Source: Arion vulgaris | Lineage: Eukaryota > Mollusca > Gastropoda > Stylommatophora > Arionidae | Length of the DNA: 64,000 nt | Direction: 5' to 3' | Assembly: GCA_020796225.1 (NCBI GenBank) | Contig: CM036756.1 | Coordinates: 54,466,616 to 54,530,615, forward strand | In this document: one piece after another, positions 53,456 to 64,000 of the stretch | Numbering within the stretch: position 1 is the stretch's first letter | Layout: each line of letters opens with the position of its first letter | The notes under the pieces: generated by a model | Database searches by the model: none | What the model was told of the DNA's origin: nothing | Seen by the model: the letters and a program-made list of their open reading frames with translations, nothing else | Program-made: the position numbers and the translations under genes

Positions 53456-54105
53456 ATCTGAATGCTGGAAAACAATAGAAAGGGAAATATCTAAACCAGT
53501 GCTATCCAACATTTATCTATATATTGGGGTACATCTGACTAATGTGAAGGTGCTGGCGCTAGATGGCAATTGCAATAATAATAGTAAAGTAATATTAATA
53601 GTAACATGAATAAAAGTAATAACAGGCAAAAACTTAATCCTGACTGAATGTTTATTTAAAATTTTTTAAATATGTGTGTGTTGAAAAAAAATTGAATAAT
53701 ACTATTATTCAGAAATACATTGTTTTTCTTTAAATTAACCTTAAAGCCGGAGAAATAAATTAGGGCGTCAGGGATGTATCACGTGATAATTATGCATTTA
53801 TATACATTTTTACTGTTGTTCTAGTCCAGTCAGAACAAATTGATATAAATTTGCACAATCATATTTTATTACATAGTTTGCTAAATAACTTTTTCTGTGG
53901 GAATGTCAGTCGCCTGATGTTCAGAGTAGTACACGTATGTTCTAATCTCAAAAATTTCTTTCCTTGCTAGGAGGGCACAATAGAGGTTACTTTAGTCTTG
54001 TTCTGAAAATGCAGTATATAATGAGAATATATAGTAAACTATCTTTACTGCCCCGCTTTGCATGGGATTTACGTGTGGAATTTGTTTAGACCCTAACAAC
54101 TCTCA
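53456..54105. other. No recognisable feature
   Basis: AT-rich unassigned sequence. Confidence 0.45.
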
Positions 54106-54109
54106 GATT

Positions 54110-54275
54110 GACCCAGCTCCAGTTGACTTATTCAGCTCCTCGTGGAGCATAGGGCCTCAACAGTTGTCTGCCACTTTTCCCAGTCTCTTGCTGTTTTCTT
54201 TATGTTTTCCTAGGACAGTTGAGCACTCTTCAGTTCCTCAAAAAGACTTCGTCTCCAGGAGGTGACCAGCATCAT
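54110..54275 (-). mobile_element. LINE 3' end, same family as 48284
   Basis: CTCCTCGTGGAGCATAGGGC and CTCAACAGTTGTCTGCCAC match 2490-2560 and 48297-48340. Confidence 0.65.
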
Positions 54276-54484
54276 CCACTGTGTGACGTAGGCCAAAGAA
54301 AAGTCTGGAATTAACATGATATTCCTGAATGTACTACATGTTAGGAAATGTGTATTCACTGTTTTCTTTATTTTTTCAATGATTATTTTTAACATTCCAA
54401 ATGATTTATTCATAGATTCATTCTTTCTCATGAATATTTCAGTGTTGCTGATATTGTCATTATGTGCCATGCCATCTGGCTAAT

Positions 54485-54655
54485 CATCATCATCAAATAG
54501 CTTGTCCTGAGCAGAACTTTGCCACCCCAACAGTCCTCTCGAATTTCTCTCTCATAGGCCAGATGTCCTGCCTCTGCAGCTATCATGTTCAAACCATCAG
54601 TTACATCCTGAATCAATCTTCTCCATGGTCTTCTTCTTCTTTTGCGGTATACCTT
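54485..54655 (-). mobile_element. RTE-C LINE 3' end
   Basis: Very close to 26295-26460: TCATCAAATAGCTTGTCCTG and then the complement of IQDVTDGLNMIAAEAGHLAY. Confidence 0.75.
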
Positions 54656-54885
54656 CTTCCGGCTAAAGTGATCATAAATATCCACAAACGTCTGTCCCGA
54701 GTACTGAATATCAATCTGGACATTTTTCTGTGCCATGAAGTTAGCCTTTCCAAAATTTTCTTTCTATCTTGGGCATCGTTGATTTTTCAGGTTGTCACCA
54801 TATGTTCAAAATCTCAAAAGTTATCCTTTCCAAAATTTTCTCTCTATCTTGGGCATCGTTGATTTTTCAGGTTGTCACTCAAAAT
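54656..54885 (-). mobile_element. RTE-B LINE 3' segment with local duplication
   Basis: Matches 45480-45625 (complement). A 70-base stretch, CCTTTCCAAAATTTTCT onward to TTTTTCAGGTTGTCAC, occurs twice, at about 54746 and 54822. The join to RTE-C at 54655 makes a chimeric LINE remnant. Confidence 0.65.
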
Positions 54886-55074
54886 CTCTGAAGTTAGGCA
54901 AATGGACATCATTCTGACAACAAATTTGATGATCTAGTGTAACTAATAATATGAAAGCAGAAGTATTATCTGTCTCATGGTTTTTATATTTTATGCCATA
55001 GTTTGTATTTCTTGGATTTTTATTTTTTACATGTCCTATTTTAAGCTTTCCGTTTCAAAATATTTTGCTGTATA

Positions 55075-55130
55075 TTGTTTTCGTACTTTGTAAAACTACA
55101 GTACTTTGTTATTACATGTTTTTCCATTGC
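55075..55130 (+). mobile_element. Penelope-like element, terminal remnant
   Basis: GTACTTTGTAAAACTACAGT then ACTTTGTTATTACATGTTT matches the extreme 3' ends at 3810-3850, 20705-20745 and 62495-62535. Only about 55 bases remain. Confidence 0.6.
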
Positions 55131-55600
55131 TACAGTATTCTGCACATTTTTCAGTAACTCGAATATTTAAAACTTAACTAATTATTTTATTTCTGCAAGT
55201 AGACAACAAAAACATCCAACATTGATTTCAAGACAAGAATTTATTCAAAAAGGACTTAATAATTGATACTTAAAAACTAGCTTAACTATTCAGAATCACT
55301 TGTGATTTATATATGGAATTTCTTCAGACCATAATGGCTCTCATCTGCAATTGGCTACCAGAGAAAAACTGGGAAGTAAATGTGGCCAGCATGATGTTCA
55401 CCACATCACCCACCATGTGCCCTAGGTCAAAGACAAATACAGGCTGTAGTTCCAACTTTATTCACCAATATACCCCATGGTAAAAAAGCAGGTTTCTTAA
55501 TTTTTTTAATATATATAATTTGTATATTCCATTAAAAATCTAAATGATATTGATGTTTGCATGATGTTCTTTTGACTTTGGATAAGCACCTTTCATAATA
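55131..55600. other. No recognisable feature
   Basis: Unassigned AT-rich sequence. Confidence 0.4.
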
Positions 55601-55609
55601 CTCTAGAAA

Positions 55610-55785
55610 ACATGGTTCCTGGAAGGCACAGCAGAGGATGATCAAGATGATGGTCACAGGACATTAAAAACCTTGAACATGTCAATGAAGAAGGGAGAAT
55701 TAACTGAGATAAAAAATTTTCAGGAGCTATGTGTAGAGGAAGTTATGCAAAGAACATGCTGCAGGAGATAGAAAATATAAATTGA
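55610..55785 (+). mobile_element. RTE-like LINE 3' fragment (tentative)
   Basis: With frame changes the + strand reads RGRSRW-like and HVNEEGRIN, then YAKNMLQEIENIN, a pattern seen in LINE C-termini. No match elsewhere in the window. Confidence 0.4.
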
Positions 55786-56014
55786 TTTAAACCAGTTTTT
55801 CCAAATAAAGGTTGAAATAAAGATATAAAATTATCATTAAACTGTTCGACATCGTCTTTACAGTACAGAGATGTATCTGTTGTAAAGTGTTATGACCAAG
55901 TTACCTTTCTTGTACATGTTTTGTGGCTTGTTAAAATTGCTTCTATACACAAGCACCATATGAAGGCTATTCCAAAATCTGATTGTCTGGTAAAATAATA
56001 GAGAGAAAACAATT

Positions 56015-56770
56015 ATTATATAATAATAATAATTCCTCTCGTACCGTTATAGTTACATAGGGCCTGCAAGTAATTTCTCCATACCGCTCTATCCTGGGCA
56101 ACTCGCTCAATCTCCTCCATGGAACTGAGACCGATATTTCCTGCCTCTCTCAGCAAAGTTCGTTTCAGGGTCTCCTTAGGTCGACCTCTCTTTCTTGAAC
56201 CCTTTGCATCCCACTTCAATGCCTGCTTTGATAATTTCTCCTCAAGGTGTGCCCAACATATCTCCATCTTCTCTTTCTTATAACAGTTGTCACTAGTGGT
56301 TGACCAGACATGTCTCTGATTTCATCACTTCTTCTGAATTCGTTCCATTTTATATTCATTATTTTTCGAGACATCTATTTTCAAATGCATTCAACTTGCT
56401 AATCTATATCTTGTCATTTTCCAACTCCCGCTGGCATATGTCAGGATTGATACAACATTTGAATTGAAAATTCGTAATTTAGTTTTAATACTATATAACT
56501 TGCAGTTCCATATTTTATTTAGACTTTTAGAAGCTGATGTTGCTATGCCAATTCGTATCATAATTTCTTTTTAACATTTCCTGTGCAATCAAAATTGCTA
56601 CCTAAATAGGTGAACTGCTCTGTTATTTTTATCATTTTAGATTCCAGTGTGATATCTGCATTACTTGCCATAGGTGTCTTCATTATATTTGTTTTTTCAT
56701 AGCTTATCTGCAGTCCAACTTTTGAATTATTACATACAACTGTTAAAAACAAGCTGCTGACTCTACCTAT
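56015..56770 (-). pseudogene. RTE-D LINE 3' part
   Basis: The minus-strand frame 56558-56752 reads VGLQISYEKTNIMKTPMASN and ITEQFTYLGSNFDCTGNV, and 56016-56267 reads SRKRGRPKETLKRTLLREAG then IERVAQDRAVWRNYLQALCN. These are the KT-x-x-M and GRP blocks of an RTE-like ORF. The region between them is degraded. The 3' end has an (ATA)n run. Confidence 0.8.
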
Positions 56771-56774
56771 GTGT

Positions 56775-57240
56775 TCATTGTTGGCTTTGAAATGCTGAGC
56801 TGCCAGGTAAACCTTCTTCTTGCCAAAGATATTGTAATACTTGGTGCCAAGTCTGGGCTGAAAAGCGAATGATTGAAAATCTACTAGTTCAACTTCTCTA
56901 ATAAAATCTTTGTGCGAGTTGTATGTGGGGGCCTTGTGTTGTTGTGCAGAATAACATCAGTGAGCATTCCACGCTTGTGCTTGTGATTGACCTCCGAAGC
57001 TTCTTCAGTGTTTCATAATTAACTTCTAATGATTTCTCTTGTAACATGAATTCCATCAATAAACATCACATTGCTGTTCCATAACACTAGTCCTTATTTT
57101 TCTGTGTAAACATGTTTGAAATTTTTGGGCATTTTTATAGAATGAATGTGCATCCACTGGGACTGTTTCTTTGTCTCTGTATTCATGAACTGAACCAGTA
57201 TCTCATACCTAGTTGCGATTCTGTTAATAAAAGAATTTTC
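56775..57240 (-). pseudogene. mariner transposase relic
   Basis: The complement carries, across frameshifts, QFMNTETKKQSQWMHIHS, KPKKFKHVYTEK-like sequence, VMFIDGIHVTREII, YETLKKLRRS, GMLTDVILHNNTRP then H, and SPDLAPS followed by a Tyr-rich stretch. This order is the C-terminal half of a mariner-family transposase, including the HDNARPH-equivalent and the SPDLAPSDYHLF-equivalent. Multiple stops; no inverted repeats found. Confidence 0.75.
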
Positions 57241-57244
57241 CTCT

Positions 57245-57480
57245 TCCCAGTAGTATCTTCTTTAAACACTCCACATCGACCACATGTTAACCACTTTGTG
57301 TGATTTGTATGTGATCTGAGCCTAACTGATTATACATTGTGCCAGTTATGTGCCTACAAGTAGGCTAGCACATCCAATTTCTGCTATGCTTTTTATTTAC
57401 TAGGGTAGCTTCCTAGGCCCCTATCACAGTCGCCTCTTACGACATGCCTTGTAGGTCGCAGGGTTACTATTCTTGGAAGC
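57245..57480 (-). repeat. SINE-B, subfamily 1
   Basis: Minus copy: CCACTTTGTGTGATTTGTAT, CTACAAGTAGGCTAGCACAT, and the core CGCCTCTTACGACATGCC. Confidence 0.8.
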
Positions 57481-57734
57481 CCCGTCAACAGACAGGCATT
57501 TCTGATAGTATAGAGAAACATCAAAACAGCTCATTCATTGAACTTTGTAAACATCAATCAGTTGTTTTGGAATTAACTATGCACAATACTTGTTGTAGCA
57601 TCTCTTTGTGGCAAATCAAAACAAATTACTCCAAATTTGAGGTAAATCATTAGAAAGATCTGAATGTGTGCAACATTTTTTTCTTTTTGAATGGGCTGTC
57701 ACAATTGAATATAGGCCTTGTCTCCCTCATCATG

Positions 57735-57925
57735 CAAATATTTGAACACATCCCTGGTTCAAACTCTGCGGTGGGCAAGTTTGGAAGCAAATTAGTTCTC
57801 TGGGATTTTACGAACGATAAAAATAGATCTCACCGTTCAGAAAGCAATGGCAAACTACTGAGTGGTGCCTAGAAAATCGACGACTCGTTTACTGTAAAAG
57901 ATATGCCATGATTTTCATGTTATTC
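57735..57925 (+). repeat. SINE-D, head-truncated copy
   Basis: CCCTGGTTCAAACTCTGCGG (box B region), CAGAAAGCAATGGCAAACTA and AAAATCGACGACTCGTTTAC, as in other SINE-D copies. Confidence 0.75.
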
Positions 57926-57989
57926 CTATGTATATATTGATGTAAATATTTACTCAAGGGTGAGGTATAATGTTGATGTTTATATGTAA

Positions 57990-58215
57990 CTGCAATAGAA
58001 GTCTGCAAAGCATCAATGAAAAACATTTCTATAGATCCCAGCACATGGGAAAAACTAGCTGATGACAGAGTTGTTTGGAAAGCCAAATTGCGAAAGGGCG
58101 CAGAGTCTTTTGAGAAGACTTATGTATGAGATGAATGACGAGAGAGAAAAGCAAAACTCAGAAGTTGTCACAGTAAAACACTTGCCAATGTAAAGACGAA
58201 AAAGGCCATATATAT
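57990..58215 (+). mobile_element. LINE 3' end, same family as 37685
   Basis: GTCTGCAAAGCATCAATGAA, CAGAAGTTGTCACAGTAAAA and the tail AAAAGGCCATATATATATAT are collinear with 37770-37985 and 40170-40385. Confidence 0.75.
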
Positions 58216-58219
58216 ATAT

Positions 58220-60060
58220 GAAACTGTATTTCTGTGGTAACGTTTTGATTTACAATATCATAAATTTTGTTTCATCAAAGTTTATGATTTTTGCTTGTAC
58301 ACAGAATTCTGTAATTACTACTATCCATGAAAGCACATCATTAAGGTATCAACAAGGAAAAAGTAAATAAGGTCACATATTATTGTTTGAATGCATATTC
58401 CCTTATGCTTGTCAGCGTTTTCACTGGAACAGGTCATCAACATGACCTACCTTAGGTCATTAGTAAGAAGATAATTGTTTATGGTTCTAAATGTTATGTA
58501 CTTCATCACAATCTATTCTATCTGCTCTTTATAGCTAACTTAGAAATATGTGACACTGGAAAACCACTGTTTTGTATTGGTAGCATGTATTCAAGAACAT
58601 GGAGCAAGATCGGAAGCAAGGATGTTGATTGATGAATAAACTTTGGTGAATAACTATGTGTGCTCTGATCTCTTTCTTACACATTAAAATCTCAGCGACA
58701 GTGCATCACTCTGTAGCACTGGCGAAGATGGTATAAGTTATTTATTTGAATCTTTTTAAAAACCTGCTGCCTTGCAGGTCGGCTGGGGACAGCCAAAGGT
58801 TGACGGAGAGTGAACCCAGTAAACAGTGGCTAAAACCAGACACATCGCAGAAGGATAAACACTAGAGCTCCAAATGGCGCTGAAGATGTGATGAAACCCA
58901 CCATGCTAAGGCTGCATGAATCAGATTTCCACATGAATGAGGTTTATGGGGAAATCTGTTACATCAGTCTAAGGGTTGTAGCAGATACCCCCAGGTGGCA
59001 GCTGAGGAACCAGACAGTTAGCTTTAGTGTGTAGCTTGTATATATTTAGATATTTTATTAGCAGACTTAGTGTTTGCACCCTCTAAGCAGAATGGCAACA
59101 CTAAAACAAGATATTGACGTAGGGAAACTAATCGATGTAGTTGTGTAGTGACTGCTGAGTAACGATTAGAAAACAGAGAGGAACGAACCTAAACGGCTGA
59201 CATGATAGACGTGTTTGTGTGTTGTCAGCACTTGAAACATCAAAATAAACATGTATATATGAATATACCATAGTCATTTAATATATTGTGGTCGTATGAA
59301 AGCCATGTGTAAAGAAAGGAGCCACCATCAATAAGGAACATCAAAATTAGTAAATAATAAATATATATAACAACCCAAGGAAATTACTGCCTGGAACAAC
59401 AATCATGTATTCGTCAGAAGACAACCGACCCAACGTACCAATAAAAGAGTTGAAACTACAAAAAGCAACAAACCAAAGGAGCATAACAATGATGGAATTA
59501 CTACAAATAATGATGGTAGTACTACCGCTCAATATTGGTTACTACCGCAGCAATATTGAAACTACAACAATAATAAGGACAGCGAAGGCACCAACTATAA
59601 CAATTAACAAATCAACAACCTAAAGAACACACCCCCTTCCTCCTCCCCCTACTACAGGGTGATTGAGAGAATCTTTTTAATGAATTTTTGTCATGGTAAA
59701 GCCTTTGCAGCCTACTCTTATTGACTTTTAACTGCCAATCTTTCTTTACGTGGTCAACTTGAACACACACAGAACCTTTGATTTATTGTCCATCTCTGAT
59801 AGAACTAGGAACTCCATCTCACCCACATTGAGATCAGGGATCACTGGAAAAATATCCCAATCGCTCCAAACAGAGAACGATCTGAATACCTTTGGAGTGA
59901 GAGGCGAGCAACTTACCTCGACACCACAAAGACCCCTCTCTACTGAAATCTCTCAGTTTGATAACTATTCTCTGATTTGTCTAACATCTGGCCCTAAGTC
60001 AAAGAAGAAATTTTTGCCAATTATTGGAAGATAGTTGCATGTTGTCAGAGCTTTCAGCGG
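58220..60060. other. No recognisable feature
   Basis: Eighteen hundred bases without a supported gene or repeat. Short open frames at 59405-59623 and 59750-60034 are low in motif content; Thr/Ile-rich coding at 59510-59620 looks like low complexity. Confidence 0.45.
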
Positions 60061-60064
60061 ATGA

Positions 60065-60305
60065 AAGTAGTTAGTTAATTGCATATCCTTTACAGGACTT
60101 TGTGAATCAATCCCAGCATTTAACATTGTGATTTTTCTAGGCATTATTACGTTCAGCAGTTTGCCATTGCTTTCTGAACAGGTAGAGCCATCTCCTTTTG
60201 TAAAATCCATGCTAAACAATTTGCAACCAAACTGTCCGCAGCGTGATTAGAACTCACAACGTCGGGGTTAATAGACCTAGTCACTATCCCCTAAGCCACC
60301 TTCTT
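60065..60305 (-). repeat. SINE-D, minus copy
   Basis: The complement starts TGGCTTAGGGGATAGTGACT (box A-like) and includes GTGAGTTCTAATCACGCTGC (box B-like) and TTCAGAAAGCAATGGCAAAC. Confidence 0.75.
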
Positions 60306-60502
60306 AATATATGGTCCAAATTGAAATCTGGAAATATGAAACAAATCAACAAGATGGTAAAGAGATCAGAAACACACATTCAAACACTGTTAGTTTGTTT
60401 ATCCATGTCAAGTCTAACAAAGATTGTCTCAAGTAATATTTATCAACAGATTTACTTAAGCTGCAATGTATTAACCTCCATATATTAAAATATCAAGAGT
60501 GC

Positions 60503-60513
60503 TGATGTACTCT
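60503..60513 (+). repeat. Target-site duplication, left copy (Penelope-like element 3)
   Basis: TGATGTACTCT, repeated exactly at 62574-62584. Confidence 0.85.
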
Positions 60514-60555
60514 AAAACACGTAATCACAAAGTACTGTAGTTTTACAAAAACAAT

Positions 60556-60598
60556 GACAAAATACAGCAACGTTTCGACCAACAAGGCCTTTATCAAG
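60556..60598 (-). ncRNA. Hammerhead-ribozyme-like motif (3' end)
   Basis: The minus strand reads CTTGATAAAGGCCTTGTTGG then TCGAAACG and, after a loop, TTGTC. Stem II (GGCC/GGTC with loop TTGTT) and a weak stem III (ACG/TGT) end at GTC. Confidence 0.45.
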
Positions 60599-60826
60599 CA
60601 AACGAACAACAGGAGTGACAAATTTAAAAAAAAAATGGACGACCAAAAACAAACGTTTCTAATGATAATCTGGAAATAAAAACGAATAACGAAATAAATG
60701 TAACACAAAAACACATAAAAACTAGAAATAGAACGGAAGAGAAACAATGAAAAATCGAGTAAATATATAACTTGAATACATGCAACATATACCCATATAG
60801 ATTACAAAGCATGGAAAAATAAAGTA

Positions 60827-62033
60827 CTAAGAAACATAAGAATGTAATACGTTGAGCCCACGTGGTCGCAAGGTACCATACAAAGAAATCAACCGATTCT
60901 CCAGAGTAAATCGATTGCGATCATCCGAGGAACACGATCGGATGGCTGTGACCTGGACATCGTGAGCTCCTAAATGGCCAGTATCATTGAAATGGTTGGC
61001 TACATGGGTCACAGAGCATTGGCGTATGTCGTGCAAGTGTTTGGCGAATCGGTCACTGAGCCTCTTGCCTGTCTCGCCGATATAAGCCTTGTTACACCGC
61101 TTACAGATAATGGCATAGATAAGATTACGGGACTCGCATGTGAAACCATCGTCAATAAGAAACGTGGCTAAAGGAAAAGATACAGTACGCGTCTGTATCA
61201 CATAAGCACACGTGTTGCAACGCCGACGGCCACACTGAACAGTGCCAAAATTAGTCTGGATATTGAACTTAAGGTGACTGTGTACCAACATATCCTTAAG
61301 ACTTATGTCCCGTATGTAAGCCACCAAAGGATAGTTGGGGAAGACAGAATGGGTCTCATGATCTGACTTAAGGATAGACAGATGACGGAATAAAACATTT
61401 TTCACCGGTGAACTATGGGGGTGGAAAGTTATGGAGATAGTAATATCAAGAAAGTTGACACAAGTAGTGGAGATGTGAGAAGTAAAACGAATAGAAGGGT
61501 TGAAAACATTAATGAAGCGTGATAAATCGGCTTCAGGCATATCAGTAATGCCAATACAGTCATCAATGTATCTGTGATAGACAGACGGAGGGAGGTCATC
61601 ATATGTAGTCCATACTAGGTGTTCAAGATAACACATGAATAGACTAGACAAGCATAACTAGGTCCCATTTTAGTACCCATGGCAACCCCACTGATCTGCT
61701 CAAAGAATTGGTCATTAAACTGAAAGGAATTAAGAGTGAGAACTATTTTTTTTCTAGTTCCGCAAGACGAAGGAGAACAGAAGTTGACACAAGTGGATTA
61801 GTTCTCCTATCGAGAAAGAACTGGAGAGCTTTAAGGCCGTCAGGATGAGGTATAGAAGCGTACAATGAGCACACATCAAGGAGGAAGAGACGGTAGGTTC
61901 TCTCGGGTAGCAACTCAATGGAAGATAAGACAGACAAAGCGTGGTTCGTATCTTTCAAAAATGACAGGAGTGTGGTGACTATGGGATTAAAGATACTATC
62001 AAGAAATTCGGAGATGTGTTCCGTAAATTTCAA
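60827..62033 (-). pseudogene. Penelope-like RT/GIY-YIG pseudogene
   Basis: Two frames on the minus strand. 61743-62033 encodes EHISEFLDSIFNPIVTTLLS and LFLLDVCSLYASIPH (palm Asp). After a frameshift in an A-run at about 61744 and another at 61655, 60827-61651 continues with VYHRYIDDCIGITDM (YIDD) and, at the C-terminus, IYAIICKRCNKAYIGETGKR. Compared with 18826-20418 it lacks about 108 residues between NFLDIT and TFHPHSS, an in-frame deletion of the thumb and linker. Dead by frameshift and deletion. Confidence 0.88.
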
Positions 62034-62573
62034 TGATACTGGCCATTTAGGAGCTCACGATGTCCCGGTCACAGCCATCCGATCGTGTTCCTCGGATGAT
62101 CGCAGTCGATTTGCTCTGGAGAATCGGTTGATTTCTTTGTATGGTACCTTGCGACCACGTGGGCTCAACGTATTACATTCCTATGCTTCTTAGTACTTTA
62201 TTTTCCTATGCCTTGTAATCTATATGGGTATATGTTGCATGTATTCAAGTTATATATTACTAGATTTTTCATTGTTTCTCTTCCGTTCTATTTCTAGTTT
62301 TTATGTGTGTTTTTGTGTTACATTTATTTCGTTATTCGTTTTTATTCCCAGATTTTCGTTTTTATTTTCCAGATTATCATTAGAAACGTTTGTTTTTGGT
62401 CGTCCATTTGTTTTTTTAAATTTGTCACTCCTGTTGTTCGTTTGCTTGATAAAGGCCTTGTTGGTCGAAACGTTGCTGTATTTTGTCATTGTTTTGTAAT
62501 TTGTAAAACTACGGTACTTTGTGATTACGTGTTTTGCCAATCAAATAGTTTTACTGCAGTCTCATCTGTTTTG
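62024..62573 (+). repeat. Inverted arm of Penelope-like element 3
   Basis: Plus-strand copy of the element's own 3' end, from FNDTGHLGAHDV codons through the stop at 62191 to the terminal ACTACGGTACTTTGTGATTA. It mirrors 60514-60990. Confidence 0.88.
62445..62487 (+). ncRNA. Hammerhead-ribozyme-like motif (inverted arm)
   Basis: CTTGATAAAGGCCTTGTTGG, TCGAAACG and TTTTGTC in the same order as at 60556-60598 on the other strand. Confidence 0.45.
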
Positions 62574-62584
62574 TGATGTACTCT
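62574..62584 (+). repeat. Target-site duplication, right copy (Penelope-like element 3)
   Basis: Exact copy of 60503-60513. Confidence 0.85.
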
Positions 62585-62849
62585 ACATGTTTACACATAA
62601 TACAAGAGTACTTCTTTTACTTGTACTGTAATTAGTTTGTATTGTCATTGCAGTAAACAATAAAGGAAACCTCAAACTTGAAACTTGTTGGTCGTCATTA
62701 TTATTTTATTACTTTTGTTTCTTCTTCTTTTGTCACACTGCTACCAGGTTGTTGCCCAGTGTCGTGATTTTTTGTTTTTGTGCTTGCGCTGTTCTGATGA
62801 GTGTTATTTACTGTTGCTTGTATCCCAAATTTGTGATTAAAGTAGTACA

Positions 62850-63095
62850 TACAAGTGTCTAAAGCCGAAGGACTGACCTCATTGCGCCGGATTTTACTAC
62901 ATATGACTCGATCCCTATCCACAGAAATGGCATAGCACCGGTCGGAGCATTGCACGAACTCTGTAGCTCCGGCAACAATCATAAGGGTGTCCTGAAAAAT
63001 GCACCCGTGAACAGAAAGACGCGGTCCCGGGTTCGAACCCATGGCATTCGAATGTAAGGCGAAGGTTTAAAGACTTAGCCACATATACCCCTATT
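62850..63095 (-). repeat. SINE-A, minus copy with head
   Basis: The complement has TATGTGGCTAAGTCTTTAAA (box A-like), GGGTTCGAACCCGGG (box B), TGTTGCCGGAGCTACAGAG and GCGCAATGAGGTCAGTCC. Confidence 0.8.
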
Positions 63096-63164
63096 CGCAC
63101 ATAATTTGTGACTAGATCAAAGAATATTCTCACAAATTGTTATACTCATTGACTCGTAGTAATA

Positions 63165-63545
63165 GTAGTGGTGGTAGATCCTCTTTCAGTCCCGAGGGAC
63201 CATAGAACTATGTCGTTGGATAGGTATTTTGCCCCCTGTTGGTGCAGAGCCAACTATATACTTATAAAGTTAAAGTTGACGACTAGTGTCTAATACGGGA
63301 CTGATAGTCTCTGTCGCAATTCTCACACCTAAATGATGAGACAGATCTCTTGAGATGGGATTGCATCCTAGAGTAAAGCCCTGCTTGTTTGTCCAGACTA
63401 CTCAAAACGCAATTCCGCACCTTTTTCATCAGGTACATCCGTCTTTGGCGACTCTTTTCCATGTGCATGCATTTTTTTATATCGCATTTGGGGTCTTCCA
63501 GTTGGTATCTTCCCAGAGATTAGCTCCCCATATACTTCCAGTTTA
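63165..63545 (-). mobile_element. LINE 3' fragment with Cys-rich tail
   Basis: The minus-strand frame 63283-63468 ends SSFRCENCDRDYQSRIRH, a half zinc-finger tail like those at 13282 and 43750, followed by a GGTCCCTCGGGACTGAAAG hairpin (complement) and a TACTACTACT-type run. Confidence 0.55.
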
Positions 63546-63559
63546 GAAATGGTGTTGGG

Positions 63560-64000
63560 TGAACGTACCGGTTAGCGTCAGCAATACATTTCGTTCATTA
63601 GAAACAAGAACATGGAGCTGCAAAACTTCCTAGAGCATGATATCGATGTGTTCTGCATTCAAGAAGCACATCTTGCCAGAACACACAGGTTCTCCATAAG
63701 AGGATATGAAATCTTCCCACAAAATAGGGAAAACCGACCCAAGAGGGGAGTCACGGCTGCCATCAAAAACAGGTTCTCAGCCTGGGAAACTCATCGCTAG
63801 CAATCAAACGACACAGAGACGCGCAAGATTTATTCACCACCAAACAGATATATCCACATGAACAACATAAAACACAACATAGAAAACTGGATAACAGTTG
63901 GAGATTTCAACAGCCATTCTCCAAGCTGGGGATACTCTACCCTAAATGCAAAAGGAGAGGAAGTGGAAGACTTCATTATCATAAACGAGTCGTGTTCTTC
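63560..64000 (+). pseudogene. LINE endonuclease (APE-type), runs off the window
   Basis: One frame encodes most of an apurinic-like endonuclease domain: IRNKNMELQNFLEHDIDVFC then IQEAHL (catalytic Glu), FSIRGYEIFPQNRENRPKRG and, after a TAG at 63798, YSPPNRYIHMNNI and WITVGDFNSHSPSWGYST (GDFN motif). The single in-frame stop and a short lost segment after THR make this copy defective. The reverse transcriptase would lie beyond 64000. Motifs fit I/Jockey-group elements. Confidence 0.8.

Larger units (their letters stand above)
60514..62573 (-). mobile_element. Penelope-like element 3 with inverted 5' arm
   Basis: A 2,060-bp Penelope-like element in minus orientation, flanked by exact 11-bp TGATGTACTCT duplications. 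The minus-strand order is an inverted copy of its own 3' end (62573 down to about 62024), a truncated reverse transcriptase, the GIY-YIG domain, then the 3' end at 60514. The architecture is that of element 2, but the junction is elsewhere and the inverted arm is longer (it includes about 55 codons of the ORF end). The outermost 33 bases, GCCAATCAAATAGTTTTACT onward, occur on the inverted arm and not on the ORF-side end. Confidence 0.9.

Overview
This is eukaryotic, animal-type DNA: AT-rich, with spliced host coding sequence, GT-AG introns and a dense, mostly decayed load of retroelements. I recognise one host gene with confidence, ACMSD, whose ten exons on the + strand run from 29014 to 52312. 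It encodes 2-amino-3-carboxymuconate-6-semialdehyde decarboxylase, the kynurenine-pathway enzyme that diverts carbon from quinolinate and NAD synthesis. The mixture of Penelope-like elements, RTE-like and I-like LINEs and several tRNA-derived SINE families suggests an invertebrate. I cannot fix the phylum from sequence alone.

Layout. 1-28400 is intergenic repeat desert: SINE pieces, LINE 3' ends, a hAT-type MITE pair, a near-complete Penelope-like element (18398-20781) and seven tandem arrays. The largest arrays have 37-bp units (21015-22198) and 35-bp units (22961-25777). 28408-28778 is a young 5'-truncated LINE about 240 bp upstream of the ACMSD start codon. 29014-52312 is ACMSD; its nine introns hold at least thirty repeat fragments, including a 1-kb array of 28-bp units in intron 9. 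52313-64000 is again repeat-rich: LINE 3' ends, a mariner transposase relic (56775-57240), a second rearranged Penelope-like element (60514-62573), and the start of a LINE endonuclease that runs off the right edge.

Points of most interest. (1) Both large Penelope-like elements carry an inverted copy of their own 3' end in front of a 5'-truncated reverse transcriptase. They have different internal junctions and clear target-site duplications, and every terminus carries a hammerhead-ribozyme-like motif with an altered core. (2) The 37-bp satellite reads, on the minus strand, as a short piece of a LINE reverse transcriptase motif (GVRQGC). (3) A SINE at 6149-6955 has swollen by amplification of an internal 30-bp unit. 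(4) ACMSD is intact in every exon except for one missing base in an A-run directly after the Arg47 codon, which is either a read error or a real lesion.

Repeat family names used here (SINE-A to D, repeat G, repeat H, RTE-B to D, LINE-E) are local labels for cross-reference within the window and are not database names. Family boundaries were judged by eye and are approximate unless a target-site duplication is quoted.
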